Source: Cyclobacteriaceae bacterium (lineage in GTDB: Bacteria; Bacteroidota; Bacteroidia; Cytophagales; Cyclobacteriaceae). From it: DNA of 64,000 nucleotides. Below, in pieces: positions 1-11,194 of the stretch. Under the pieces are notes generated by a model that had not been told where the DNA came from, ran no database searches, and saw nothing but the letters and a program-made list of their open reading frames with translations. The stretch is taken from the NCBI GenBank assembly GCA_028284125.1, contig JANQSI010000004.1, positions 1 through 64,000 on the forward strand. The letters are read 5' to 3'. The first letter of the stretch is position 1; every line of letters begins with the position of its first letter. The translations under genes and the position numbers were made by a program.

Positions 1-43
1 TGTTGAATTGTATTCTAAGTAAAACTCTAAAAATTTAAGATAT

Positions 44-1033
44 ATGTCTATCCTAGCATTTCAAATGCCTGAAAAAGTTGTAATGGAAAAAGCGGATGAC
101 TTCCATGGACTTTTCACATTTAAGCCGCTTGAAAAAGGATACGGAGTAACCGTCGGTAATGCACTTAGAAGAATTTTACTTTCTTCCCTAGAAGGATATG
201 CGATTACTGGTATTAAAATTCCAGGTGTGTTGCATGAGTTCTCCACCATTGAAGGAGTAGTTGAAGATGTAAGCGAAATCATTTTGAATCTTAAGATGGT
301 TCGATTTAAGAAAATCGAAGATGTTGCAGATTCAAACATCACTGTATCTGTAGGTAAGAAAAAAGTTTTAACTGCCGGTGATTTGGCAAAAGCTACTACC
401 TCCTTTGAAATCTTGAATCCGGAGCACGTGATCTGCAACCTGGATGAGTCAGCTCAGTTCGAAATGGAACTAACTGTTGAAAAAGGAAGAGGATACGTGG
501 CAGGAGATGAGAACACACAGGCGGGAGAGAATTTTGGATTTATTGCTATAGATTCAATTTACACTCCGATTAAGAATGTGAAGTATAGTGTAGAAAACAC
601 AAGGGTTGAACAAAAGACTGACTATGAGCAGTTGACGCTTGATATTGAGACTGATGGCTCAATTCACCCAGAGAACGCACTTAAAGGAGCAGCTAACATT
701 TTGATCCAGCATTTCATGCTATTCTCTGACCAAAACATGATTCTTGATACGCAAGAAGCTGGTGAGCCGGAGCAAGTAGATGAAGAATTACTTCACATGA
801 GAAAAATGTTGAAGACTAACTTGAACGATCTTGATCTTTCAGTTAGAGCTTACAACTGCTTGAAAGCTGCTGATGTAAGAACACTTGGTGATCTTGTTTC
901 ACTAGAGATTTCTGACATGATGAAATTCAGAAATTTCGGTAAGAAATCGTTGGCTGAATTAGAGCAGTTGGTTTCTGATAAAGGACTTACTTTCGGCATG
1001 GACCTGAGTAAGTATAAACTGGAGGAAGAATAA
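44..1033 (+). CDS. rpoA: DNA-directed RNA polymerase subunit alpha
   Basis: Alpha subunit of RNA polymerase: it dimerises to nucleate core assembly, and its C-terminal domain contacts upstream DNA and activators. At 329 aa it has the normal family length. The N-terminal dimerisation/assembly domain (about residues 1-235) includes the [14 protein letters not shown] segment. A linker leads to the alpha-CTD with [22 protein letters not shown] (about 265-290). The stop overlaps the rplQ start by one base (TAATG), so the two are translationally coupled. The 43 bases upstream hold no gene; an upstream ribosomal operon is expected but lies outside the window. Confidence 0.98.
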   Translation: MSILAFQMPEKVVMEKADDFHGLFTFKPLEKGYGVTVGNALRRILLSSLEGYAITGIKIPGVLHEFSTIEGVVEDVSEIILNLKMVRFKKIEDVADSNITVSVGKKKVLTAGDLAKATTSFEILNPEHVICNLDESAQFEMELTVEKGRGYVAGDENTQAGENFGFIAIDSIYTPIKNVKYSVENTRVEQKTDYEQLTLDIETDGSIHPENALKGAANILIQHFMLFSDQNMILDTQEAGEPEQVDEELLHMRKMLKTNLNDLDLSVRAYNCLKAADVRTLGDLVSLEISDMMKFRNFGKKSLAELEQLVSDKGLTFGMDLSKYKLEEE

Positions 1034-1776
1034 TGAGACACGGTAAGAAATTCAATCACTTAGGCAGGAAAACTGCTCATAGAAGCGCGATGCTTTCTAA
1101 TATGGCCTCATCGTTGATCATGCATAAGCGGATCAATACCACTGTTGCTAAAGCAAAGGCGCTTAGGAAGTACATTGATCCGATTTTGACTAAGTCAAAA
1201 ACAGATAATACACATTCAAGAAGAGTGGTGTTTTCCTACCTTCAGGATAAAGAATCGGTAACTGAACTCTTTAATACGGTTGCAGAGAAGATCTCTAATA
1301 GACCAGGAGGCTACACTCGAATTCTTAGAACAGGAGCTCGATTAGGAGACAATGCCGAGATGTGTGTGATGGAGTTGGTTGACTTCAACGAGTTGATGTT
1401 GAAAGAAGAAGGCGCAGGAAAAGCTAAGACTAGAAGATCTCGAAGAGGTAGCAAGTCAAAAGCAAAAGAAGAAGTTACTGCTAGCGCTGACGAAACTGCT
1501 GTAGCAGCTGAGGAAGTGGCTACTGAAGACGCAGTGGTAGAAGAGACAGTTGAAGAAGTAGCAGAAACTCAGGAAGAGGTAGTTGAGGAAACAGCAACTG
1601 AAGAAGCTCCTGCAGAAGAAGTTGAAGCTGAGGCACCAGAAGTTGTTGAAGAAGTAGCGGAAACTGAAGAGGCTGAACCAGAAGTACAAGAAGAACCTGC
1701 TACAGAGGCTTCTGCTGAAGAAGAGCAATCGGCAGATGAGAAAGAAGAAGGTTCAGAAGAAGACAAAAAAGACTAG
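1033..1776 (+). CDS. rplQ: 50S ribosomal protein L17 with long acidic C-terminal tail
   Basis: Large-subunit ribosomal protein L17. The conserved fold covers about residues 1-118 ([29 protein letters not shown] at the start, [18 protein letters not shown] at the end). After a short basic stretch ([14 protein letters not shown]) comes a tail of about 105 residues, almost entirely Glu, Ala, Val and Thr. Most bacterial L17 proteins end near 115-170 aa, so the 247 aa length is unusual. The gene is coupled to rpoA by a TAATG overlap and is followed by a strong terminator. The tail is probably disordered; its role is unknown. Confidence 0.97.
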   Translation: MRHGKKFNHLGRKTAHRSAMLSNMASSLIMHKRINTTVAKAKALRKYIDPILTKSKTDNTHSRRVVFSYLQDKESVTELFNTVAEKISNRPGGYTRILRTGARLGDNAEMCVMELVDFNELMLKEEGAGKAKTRRSRRGSKSKAKEEVTASADETAVAAEEVATEDAVVEETVEEVAETQEEVVEETATEEAPAEEVEAEAPEVVEEVAETEEAEPEVQEEPATEASAEEEQSADEKEEGSEEDKKD

Positions 1777-1803
1777 AATACTTTTTCTTAGTCGAAAAAG
1801 ACG

Positions 1804-1840
1804 AAAGGGATTGAGCATTGCTCGATCCCTTTTTTTATTT
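1804..1840 (+). terminator. Rho-independent terminator after rplQ
   Basis: AAGGGATTGAGC and GCTCGATCCCTT form a 12-bp stem with one G-T wobble and a 3-base loop, followed by a run of seven or more T. It closes the rpoA-rplQ transcription unit. Confidence 0.9.
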
Positions 1841-1865
1841 TTAGGAAGTAACCTTTCCTTTGAAT

Positions 1866-2225
1866 ATGAAATTACCCCTTATTCTCGTGGCTTGTCTTGT
1901 TTTGGCATGTAAGCCTCAAGAACCAAAGCAACAGGCAGAACCTGAATTACAATCCATTTCTGATTACCGACCCAACCCCGATGATGTTGTTCTTTTTGTG
2001 ACTTATGTAGAAGGGGAACAAACAGATAACGGATGGAATAACAAGGTTGAGGTAAAGCGACAGATGAGAGCTGGTTTTAGTTACAAAAATCGATTGTCTC
2101 CTGGAGAAGTTATTTCTCTCTCATCAATAGAGAAGCTCCCAAACGGAGATTTTTATTGTGCGGTTGAATATAGTGGATCACCAACTGGAGGTAGTTATTC
2201 ATTCAAAACATTACTTAAAAGATAA
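1866..2225 (+). CDS. Small lipoprotein, unknown function
   Basis: 119 aa from ATG 1866; the ORF track's start at 1860 is a TTG two codons earlier. The N-terminus MKLPLILVACLVLACKPQ is a lipoprotein signal peptide with lipobox LVLAC, so the mature protein should be attached to a membrane from Cys 15. The remainder (DDVVLFVTYVEGEQTDNGWNNKVEV, PNGDFYCAVEYSGSPTGGSYSFKTLLKR) looks like a small beta-rich domain. I do not recognise a family. It ends 4 bp before the ATG of the large T9SS protein and is probably co-transcribed with it. Confidence 0.7.
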   Translation: MKLPLILVACLVLACKPQEPKQQAEPELQSISDYRPNPDDVVLFVTYVEGEQTDNGWNNKVEVKRQMRAGFSYKNRLSPGEVISLSSIEKLPNGDFYCAVEYSGSPTGGSYSFKTLLKR

Positions 2226-2229
2226 CCCA

Positions 2230-5200
2230 ATGAAAAAGCTGTTAATATTTTTCTTTTTTGCTTCTGCTGTTTCATTGGTAGGCCAAAAACGACCCATTAA
2301 AGACGACCCAAGAGCTCGAAGTAGTTTTGAACTTTTAAAATACAAGGACCCAGCAACAGGAAGGATACCGGCAAACATTCGCTCACGAGAATTGGATTTT
2401 GCTTCAGGTATGAGAGCTCGGACGGGTGATGCATCTACCGTTTGGGAACATCGAGGACCATTTAATGTAGGAGGTCGAACAAGGGCTTTAGCAGTAAGCT
2501 CAATGGATGAAAATATGATTCTTGCTGGTGGCGTATCTGGTGGCGTATGGAGATCTACCAATCAAGGAACAAGTTGGACCAAAGTATCCTCAACATCGGA
2601 TTTATTGAGCATCACTTGCATTGCCCAAGATACCAGAACTGGACAAACAGATACTTGGTATTATGGAACTGGAGAATGGCGGGGAAACTCAGCGAGTGGC
2701 GATGGGGCGCCATTTAGAGGTGATGGCATTTACAAATCCACCGACAATGGATTGACTTGGAGTGTGCTTGCAGCTACGGTTTCTGAAACACCTGAAACAT
2801 TTGAGTTCGGTAGTTACGATTACAATCATGAAATTGTTGTGAATCCTACCAATGGAAATGTGTTTGTCGCCAACTACTTCGGAATTCAACGATCAGGTGA
2901 CGGTGGAACTTCATTCACAGAAGTATTAACTAACACAAATGGACAGTGGACAGATATAGTGGTTTCAAGTTCGGGAGATCTTTTTGCCGCAATAGATGGG
3001 ACGGGGATTTTCAAATCAACAGATAATGGGGATAACTGGACTGAAATTTCAAATGGAGCCGGAATTCCATTTTTTGATAGTGACAGGATTGAACTTGCCT
3101 TATCACCATCCAATGAAAATATTTTATACGTACTTGGAGAAGCAAACACTCGTGATATGAGTGGATCCGTGACAGCTGAGGGTCATATGCTTTGGAAATT
3201 TGATGATAGTGATGATTCTTGGATGGATCATTCATTAAACATTCCAATGATAGGAGGTGATGTTGGAGATTTTGATAGTCAAAGAGGATACGATCTATTG
3301 GTAAAGGTGAGTCCTGATGATGAGAATTTGGTTGTAATTGGAGGAACCAATCTTCATCGATCAACTGATGGATTTGAATCTGATTCAAATACCGATTGGA
3401 TTGGTGGTTATTCTCCTTTGAATGATGTTTCAACTTACAACAACCAGCATCCCGACCAACATGCATTTTTATTTCTTTCAGGAAACAAAGCTATTAGTGG
3501 AAATGACGGAGGAATACACCTAACCAATGATATAACTGACGCAACTGCCAACGGTGATGGAGAAACTGTGGACTGGGTTTCGTTAAACAGTGGATATTTA
3601 ACAACACAAGTGTATGCCGTTTCAGTCGGGCCAGGAGATCAAATCATTTCCGGATTTCAAGACAATGGCAACTGGCTTACAAATTCTCCTACGGGAACTG
3701 ACAATTGGGGAGATGACCTTGTCAATTTTTTCGGCGGGGATGGCGCGTATAACGCCTTTAGTAAAGATGGCTTGAATAGATACATCTCAACGCAAAATGC
3801 AAGAATATTCAGGGTAGAATATGCCGATGCAGACGATTTGGTATTGGATGGCTTTGAACAAATAGATCCAACGGTAAACAGCTATTTCACATCATTATTC
3901 ATCACACCATTTTATGTGGATCTGGTTAATGATGATATTTTTTATCTAGGTGGTGATATCGATTTGTTTGTGAATACACAAGCCAGCACTGCTACGCGAT
4001 CAACTGGTTGGAAATCGATCACGCTTGGAAACACAGATGTTATCTCAGAATTCGGACTTACGAATGCAAACCTTGTTTATGTAGGTACGGCAAATGGTGA
4101 ATTGTTCAAAGTTCAGGATGTGACCGAAGCAACTCCTACTGTTACAAACATTACTGATGCGAGCTTTCCTTCTGGATATGTCTCAAGCATTGGAGTTAAT
4201 CCTTTTGACGAAAACGAGTTAATGGTTGTTTTCTCCAATTACGAAGTACCCAGCATTTTTCATTCAGAGGATGGTGGAATGACCTGGAAGGAAATTGGTG
4301 GGAATCTGGAAGAAAACACGGACGGAACTGGAAACGGGCCGTCAGTGAGAGCGGCTAGAATCATTGGAGATGGATTTGAATATTATGTGGGGACAAGTAC
4401 CGGACTTTATTCTACCAGACTTTTGGATGAAGGAAATACGGTGTGGGTTTTGGAAGGAGATAATACGATTGGAAATGTGGTTGTAAGTCATGTTGTGACC
4501 AGAGATGATGGACAGATGGTGATTGGAACTCATGGAAATGGAATATACAGCGCAGTAGTTCCTTTCGGATCAGATTTGACTGTGACCAGTTTGGACGCAC
4601 CAGAATCAACACCTTTACCAGATATGACTGATGTGGTTGTAACCTTAACCAACATAGGAGGACTTGCTACAACTTCATTTGACATTTCGCTTACGATAGA
4701 TGGTAATCTCATAGTCACTGACAATGTTGTAACAGCTGTTGGAGTTAGCGAAACGTATCAACATACATTTACTACGCCGTTTAACTTTAGTGTACTTGGA
4801 GATTATGAAATAGAAATAAGTGTTTCAAATACAGGAGATACCGATCCTACTAATGATATGCTAACCCAAACTATAACAAGTGAATCAGCACCAACAGATA
4901 TTGGGTTATCAAATGCGACAATTGCGGAAGAGGAAGATTCAGGGACATCAATTGGAACATTGACCACTCTAGGAGATGAAGATGACACAGAACACACCTA
5001 TTCCCTAGTTGATGGTGACGGAGATGATGACAATGCAAGTTTTTCTATCAGTGACAATGAACTGGTATCGGCTGAAGTATTTGACTTTGAAACCAAAGTG
5101 ACTTATTTAATCCGATTAGAAACTGCAGATGATGATGGAAACACTTTTGCAAAAGCATTTTCGATTGAGGTCACGGATGTTTTGGCAATTGATGAGGATA

Positions 5201-5466
5201 ATGCAGGAATTACCATGTACCCTAATCCGTTCAGCGATCGATTGAATCTTGAAATGGTGAATGAGTACATTGGCGCCATAGATATAAGAATATTTAGTCT
5301 TGATGGGAAACAACTTATTTTCCAAAAATCCTACAACAAGCAACAACAGAGAACTTCTTCATTGCTTGACCTGAGGACCATTCCCGACGGTAGTTACATT
5401 GTAAAATTCACTCTGGGAGATCAGAAGATTTCCAGCAAGCTCATCAAAGAGCACAGCAAAAAATAA
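2230..5466 (+). CDS. T9SS-exported BNR/sortilin-type beta-propeller protein
   Basis: 1078 aa from ATG 2230. The ORF track starts at 2158 inside the upstream gene; MKKLLIFFFFASAVSLVGQ at 2230 is a clean Sec signal peptide. Residues about 70-780 carry repeated Asp-box motifs (STDNGLTW, SGDGGTSF, STDNGDNW, SEDGGMTW) typical of sortilin/BNR propellers. About 790-900 resembles a CARDB-type Ig domain, and about 905-1000 a cadherin-like domain (DNASFSISDNELVSAEVFDFE). The last 80 residues (MYPNPFSDRLNLEM, LDLRTIPDGSYIVKFTLG) are a type A T9SS sorting domain. The protein should cross the outer membrane and be surface-attached or released. Its ligand or substrate is unknown. Confidence 0.88.
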   Translation: MKKLLIFFFFASAVSLVGQKRPIKDDPRARSSFELLKYKDPATGRIPANIRSRELDFASGMRARTGDASTVWEHRGPFNVGGRTRALAVSSMDENMILAGGVSGGVWRSTNQGTSWTKVSSTSDLLSITCIAQDTRTGQTDTWYYGTGEWRGNSASGDGAPFRGDGIYKSTDNGLTWSVLAATVSETPETFEFGSYDYNHEIVVNPTNGNVFVANYFGIQRSGDGGTSFTEVLTNTNGQWTDIVVSSSGDLFAAIDGTGIFKSTDNGDNWTEISNGAGIPFFDSDRIELALSPSNENILYVLGEANTRDMSGSVTAEGHMLWKFDDSDDSWMDHSLNIPMIGGDVGDFDSQRGYDLLVKVSPDDENLVVIGGTNLHRSTDGFESDSNTDWIGGYSPLNDVSTYNNQHPDQHAFLFLSGNKAISGNDGGIHLTNDITDATANGDGETVDWVSLNSGYLTTQVYAVSVGPGDQIISGFQDNGNWLTNSPTGTDNWGDDLVNFFGGDGAYNAFSKDGLNRYISTQNARIFRVEYADADDLVLDGFEQIDPTVNSYFTSLFITPFYVDLVNDDIFYLGGDIDLFVNTQASTATRSTGWKSITLGNTDVISEFGLTNANLVYVGTANGELFKVQDVTEATPTVTNITDASFPSGYVSSIGVNPFDENELMVVFSNYEVPSIFHSEDGGMTWKEIGGNLEENTDGTGNGPSVRAARIIGDGFEYYVGTSTGLYSTRLLDEGNTVWVLEGDNTIGNVVVSHVVTRDDGQMVIGTHGNGIYSAVVPFGSDLTVTSLDAPESTPLPDMTDVVVTLTNIGGLATTSFDISLTIDGNLIVTDNVVTAVGVSETYQHTFTTPFNFSVLGDYEIEISVSNTGDTDPTNDMLTQTITSESAPTDIGLSNATIAEEEDSGTSIGTLTTLGDEDDTEHTYSLVDGDGDDDNASFSISDNELVSAEVFDFETKVTYLIRLETADDDGNTFAKAFSIEVTDVLAIDEDNAGITMYPNPFSDRLNLEMVNEYIGAIDIRIFSLDGKQLIFQKSYNKQQQRTSSLLDLRTIPDGSYIVKFTLGDQKISSKLIKEHSKK

Positions 5467-5515
5467 TTTTAGCAGGTCGCTTTTGAGTCGCTTTTTTTAT
5501 TGACAATTCGCGAGT

Positions 5516-5523
5516 TAAATTTG
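5516..5523 (+). promoter_or_regulatory. Candidate Bacteroidota -7 promoter element for carA
   Basis: TAAATTTG matches the TAnnTTTG -7 consensus of the Bacteroidota primary sigma factor and lies 10 bp before the carA ATG. A TTGACA at 5500 is only 13 bp upstream, shorter than the usual -33/-7 spacing, so the assignment is tentative. If correct, the carA mRNA leader would be almost absent. Confidence 0.35.
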
Positions 5524-5533
5524 CGTGCAATCT

Positions 5534-7914
<2,381 letters not shown>

Positions 7915-7922
7915 AAATCAGT

Positions 7923-8216
7923 TTACATTCGACTTTTGTTGGGATGCTGTCTGGTATCCCAAATACGTAAAATCTGAATTTCTTCGGAACGAATTCTGTA
8001 GAAGATTTTGTAATCCTTCACAATCTTGGAGTAGACATTTCTATAATTGATTGTCCTGCCGATGTTTGGAAATTTGGAGATTACTTCAGCAGATCTTTCG
8101 AATAATTCTTCAAGTTTTTGAGAATAAACACTTGATTTGTTTCTATCTAACCAGTACTTGTAAATATTAGATCGGTCGATAATGGACTGGTACGTCCATT
8201 TTATTTCTTTAGCCAT
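7923..8216 (-). CDS. RelE/ParE-superfamily toxin
   Basis: 97 aa. The fold signature is clear: an N-terminal helix pair (AKEIKWTYQSIIDRSNIYKYWLDRNKSS), KFPNIGRTINYRNVYSKIVKDYKIFYRI, and a final strand QILRIWDTRQHPNK. Members are either ribosome-dependent mRNA endonucleases (RelE) or gyrase inhibitors (ParE); the sequence does not decide which. The gene overlaps the 3' end of the antitoxin gene by 16 bp, the usual coupled arrangement. Confidence 0.85.
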   Translation of the reverse strand: MAKEIKWTYQSIIDRSNIYKYWLDRNKSSVYSQKLEELFERSAEVISKFPNIGRTINYRNVYSKIVKDYKIFYRIRSEEIQILRIWDTRQHPNKSRM

Positions 8217-8431
8217 TGTTGAACTTCCTCTGATGACTCGGAGTTTGAGTACAATTTTCCAGAATCAGCATCATCAATCCCTTTATCAATTGCGTTTTGC
8301 TCCTCTTCTGTCAACTCGTCAAAATGTTCGATCTCTGATTCAAGTTCAACCGCCTTGAGAAGTTCCTCTAAGAGTTGCTGATCCTGGATATTGTTGACCT
8401 TTTTTATAATTCTTTCTTTGACATCAACCAT
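8201..8431 (-). CDS. Antitoxin of RelE/ParE-type module
   Basis: 76 aa, acidic and mostly helical (MVDVKERIIKKVNNIQDQQLLEELLKAVELESEIEHF), with a disordered-looking acidic C-terminus (SNSESSEEVQQWLKK), like the small Bacteroidota antitoxins found before RelE/ParE toxins. It precedes and overlaps the toxin gene. Such antitoxins normally bind and neutralise the toxin through the C-terminus. No classical DNA-binding motif can be read with confidence. An AGTTAACT palindrome at 8438-8445, just upstream of the ATG, could be the operator. Confidence 0.8.
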   Translation of the reverse strand: MVDVKERIIKKVNNIQDQQLLEELLKAVELESEIEHFDELTEEEQNAIDKGIDDADSGKLYSNSESSEEVQQWLKK

Positions 8432-8535
8432 ACTTAAAGTTAACTAATTATTGGTCGTTCTATTTCGGGTCTTAGAGATCTCGATAATCAAAAAGTATAC
8501 AAACCCCTATGATCATCCAATAAGACAGACTTGGG

Positions 8536-9930
8536 CTATTTAATCGTCACGAGAAAAAACTTAGGATAGAAATTCACTACTTTTTCAATATCTCCTTTAA
8601 AGTTTTTCCGAAGTACCGTTTTGATCTCGATTTTCAGTTGATCACCTGAAGCAGCCCTTTTCGTGAGGCTTGAAACATTGCTGTTGGCTTTTCCTTTCAT
8701 TCTGCCTCTCAGTTGTCCTTTGCTGATCAATGTAATTTCACAATCCTGAACTCGATAGTTGGCATCATTCGGAAGCAACCGCTGGAACTCCGCATCAGGA
8801 TGAACACTTAGAGAAACAGAAGAAGTTGATTTTGGTATTCCAGTTGCGAGATCCATGGGTTTCCCATTTGCAAATGGCATCACTCGAGGCGCTGGGATTC
8901 TCCGAACAGGAAATGATTTTTTGCCGATATAGGCACCGGCGTTGTGAACATCAATTTCAACCTGTCTGGAAGTAGGCAAAACGGTGATCTTTCCAGGCTG
9001 ATTCCCATATTTAAAGGAAGCTCCATCGATCATAAACTTCGGTCGATAATCCGAACCTAAGATCGGAACCTGAATATTCAATTGATTGCCACAATTCAGG
9101 AAAAGTGAGTTGACAGCTTGAGAAGAAACCTCAATAAATGGCTGAATGATTTTATATGAATCTGAAGTAGTAATCTCTTGCTCTTTCCCGTAAAGCTCAA
9201 TGACCGCCTTGTAATTGAGATTTCTGGACTTTAAAGAAAGACTACCGGTATTTTCCTCAAAAACTCCGACTCCACTTTTGAGTTCAATTTCAGATTCATT
9301 CACGGAAACGTTTTTTACATACGATTTATCCAATCGTGCAGCCAGCACCACTTCAGAACGGAACATTCCCCCCTTGCCAATTTCACGACTTGTCGGAATA
9401 GCTGTCAGGAAAATGCTATCAGTCATCAGCCCGCAGCTTTCAAGTCGGGCGACTGCTGAATCGAGAGAGTTTTTTAGTTGATAGTTGTCAGTGGTTAGTT
9501 GAGTGATATTGTTTGTGTTTTTGATGATTACTTTTTGCATTCCGGCTGGCGGCAGCCATGGTCGTGAGTCGAGGAATGGAATAAGTTCCGCTTGAACGGT
9601 AGCCGTATTTTCTGAAGGAGATTGGATTGAGGAATACACCGACTGAATTCCATTTGTAGACAGGTAAATCAAAAAGGCATAGGAAATTAAGTTTCCGAAT
9701 GATTTAAGACTGCTTGATAGTTGATAATTGGAAAGTAGGAGGATGAATAACAGAGAAAGGATCATAACCACTATAGCACAAAATGCCATCATGCTTGAAT
9801 GAGTTCTAAGTGGCTCAATTAGCCAACTCAAAATAGAGTACAAGATGCAAGTAAAAAACCAAGTGGTTAGGCTAGCAAGCAATAAATTTCGGATAGACCT
9901 AATGTCAAAAGCGTCACGCGGTAGTTTCAT
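8536..9930 (-). CDS. Membrane protein with GldM-like C-terminal domains
   Basis: 464 aa. Three hydrophobic helices at the N-terminus (about 13-36, 46-68 and 74-95) are followed by a large extracytoplasmic part. About residues 265-464 resemble the C-terminal domains of the T9SS/gliding motor protein GldM: GNQLNIQVPILGSDYRPKFMIDGA, a KITVLPTSRQVEIDV strand, the hinge FPVRRIPAPR, then NYRVQDCEITLISKG with SNVSSLTKRAASGDQLKIEIKTV. Canonical GldM has one N-terminal membrane helix and is about 510-530 aa, so this is a divergent relative and not the core gldM. No gldK, gldL or gldN neighbour is present. The frame contains two copies of a dispersed repeat (see findings). Confidence 0.6.
   Translation of the reverse strand: MKLPRDAFDIRSIRNLLLASLTTWFFTCILYSILSWLIEPLRTHSSMMAFCAIVVMILSLLFILLLSNYQLSSSLKSFGNLISYAFLIYLSTNGIQSVYSSIQSPSENTATVQAELIPFLDSRPWLPPAGMQKVIIKNTNNITQLTTDNYQLKNSLDSAVARLESCGLMTDSIFLTAIPTSREIGKGGMFRSEVVLAARLDKSYVKNVSVNESEIELKSGVGVFEENTGSLSLKSRNLNYKAVIELYGKEQEITTSDSYKIIQPFIEVSSQAVNSLFLNCGNQLNIQVPILGSDYRPKFMIDGASFKYGNQPGKITVLPTSRQVEIDVHNAGAYIGKKSFPVRRIPAPRVMPFANGKPMDLATGIPKSTSSVSLSVHPDAEFQRLLPNDANYRVQDCEITLISKGQLRGRMKGKANSNVSSLTKRAASGDQLKIEIKTVLRKNFKGDIEKVVNFYPKFFLVTIK
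9470..9512. repeat. Intragenic copy of dispersed TTGACAGTTAGT-type repeat
   Basis: The plus-strand text agttgatagttgtcagtggttagttgag matches the low-complexity family seen at 58137-58200 and, inverted, at 15119-15160. Here it lies inside a reading frame and is translated as TQLTTDNYQL. A second, weaker copy (gatagttgataattggaaag) is at 9715-9734 in the same gene. Confidence 0.55.
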
Positions 9931-10093
9931 GGCAATGGTCGGTTAGTGCTTAATAAATTTAATCATTGCCGAAGATTAATTTGCTTTTACTTGTGCTCCA
10001 TATCCCTTTGGTTGTCTACATATTGTATGTTTCAATATCAACAAATGCTGTTTGCTTTCTGTTACATTTAACTCCCTGAATCTAGGGAAGAAC

Positions 10094-11194
10094 ATGAATA
10101 AGAAGGTGTATTTTGAAAATTTGGATGGTCTAAGGGCCATTGCTGCACTTTCGGTTGTCTTTCATCACATCTTCACCTATGCGAAAACTCCGAATACAGA
10201 ATTTCACCATACGCTTGAACTTATTCTAGGATTCAATGGCTATGGGGGATACTATGGGGTGTTGTTCTTTTTCATTTTAAGTGGGTTTCTGATTTCTTAC
10301 TTGCTCTTTCAAGAGCAGGAGTTTCATGGAAGTATTTCGTTGAAGTTGTTTTATGCAAGGCGAATCCTTCGAATTTGGCCGCTGTATTATGTCTCAATAA
10401 TTGTAGGATTTTATATCTATCCGTTGTTGGATTCAAGTCATGTGGAAAAGGCTGAATTTGTTTACTATGCCTTTTTTGTCTCTAATTTCGGGAATATTGC
10501 ATATGGAGGATCGAACCTTGGAATTCTGGTTCCCCAATGGACAGTAGCTGTAGAAGAGCAATTTTATCTTCTATGGCCATTGTTATTTATTATACGAAAC
10601 CCACAAATCCAATTGTGGTCTTTTGTTCTCATCTCTGGATTTTCCGAACTGTTCTATCTGGCTCAAACAAACACAGAAGTCTCTTCCTTCCACTTCCTTT
10701 CCAATATTCGATTTTTGTCATTCGGAGGCATTATTGCCTACGTGGCATACTTTAAAATTGATTGGGTTAATCAGTTACTTTCAAGGCTAGGTAAACAAAT
10801 TATACTGCTAGTATACGTAATTGGAATAGGTACTTTGTTCATGAGAGAAACATTAGTTGCTCTTCATCCTGGTCTAAAATATATGGTTGAGATTGCACCA
10901 TTTCTGTTTTTCGCATTCGTAATTATGGAACAGAATTATTCCAACAACTCTATGTTCAAATTAGGAAAGTTTAGATATCTGGATTGGCTCGGAAAGAGGA
11001 GTTACGGTATATATCTCCTACACATGATGGCCATCTACTTCACCGTTAAAGGTCTTGAATGGTTTGGTAGTGGTGATTTTGTGTTGACCATGTTCTTGAG
11101 CCTATTAATAACTGTAGCAGCCAGCCACCTTAGTTACCACTATTTTGAGTCTTTCTTTCTTCGATTGAAAAGGAGGTTCCATCCGAATTCCTAA
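10094..11194 (+). CDS. Acyltransferase family 3 membrane protein
   Basis: 366 aa from ATG 10094; the track's start at 10052 is a TTG whose extra 14 residues have no homologous look. Family 3 acyltransferases are multi-helix inner-membrane enzymes that O-acylate sugars of polysaccharides or peptidoglycan. Visible hallmarks are YFENLDGLRAIAALSVVFHH (motif with the catalytic His), GVLFFFILSGFLISYLLF, ARRILRIWPLYYVS, and WTVAVEEQFYLLWPLLF. About ten membrane helices follow. The acceptor is unknown and no polysaccharide cluster surrounds it. Its stop overlaps the convergent gene's stop (CTAA). Confidence 0.88.
   Translation: MNKKVYFENLDGLRAIAALSVVFHHIFTYAKTPNTEFHHTLELILGFNGYGGYYGVLFFFILSGFLISYLLFQEQEFHGSISLKLFYARRILRIWPLYYVSIIVGFYIYPLLDSSHVEKAEFVYYAFFVSNFGNIAYGGSNLGILVPQWTVAVEEQFYLLWPLLFIIRNPQIQLWSFVLISGFSELFYLAQTNTEVSSFHFLSNIRFLSFGGIIAYVAYFKIDWVNQLLSRLGKQIILLVYVIGIGTLFMRETLVALHPGLKYMVEIAPFLFFAFVIMEQNYSNNSMFKLGKFRYLDWLGKRSYGIYLLHMMAIYFTVKGLEWFGSGDFVLTMFLSLLITVAASHLSYHYFESFFLRLKRRFHPNS

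Noticed and set aside
1456-1766. Two antisense ORFs over rplQ (Ser/Phe/Cys-rich)
   Set aside because: They are mirror translations of the GAA/GCT-rich tail of L17.
2158-2229. Upstream start of the T9SS protein given by the ORF track
   Set aside because: It lies inside the lipoprotein gene and would bury the signal peptide that begins at ATG 2230.
4342-4724. Several overlapping antisense ORFs in the propeller gene
   Set aside because: Shadows of the T9SS gene; no coding features.
5471-5500. Terminator after the T9SS gene (GTCGCTTTTGAGTCGCTTTTTTT)
   Set aside because: The GTCGC pair is a direct repeat, not a hairpin; only a T-run is present.
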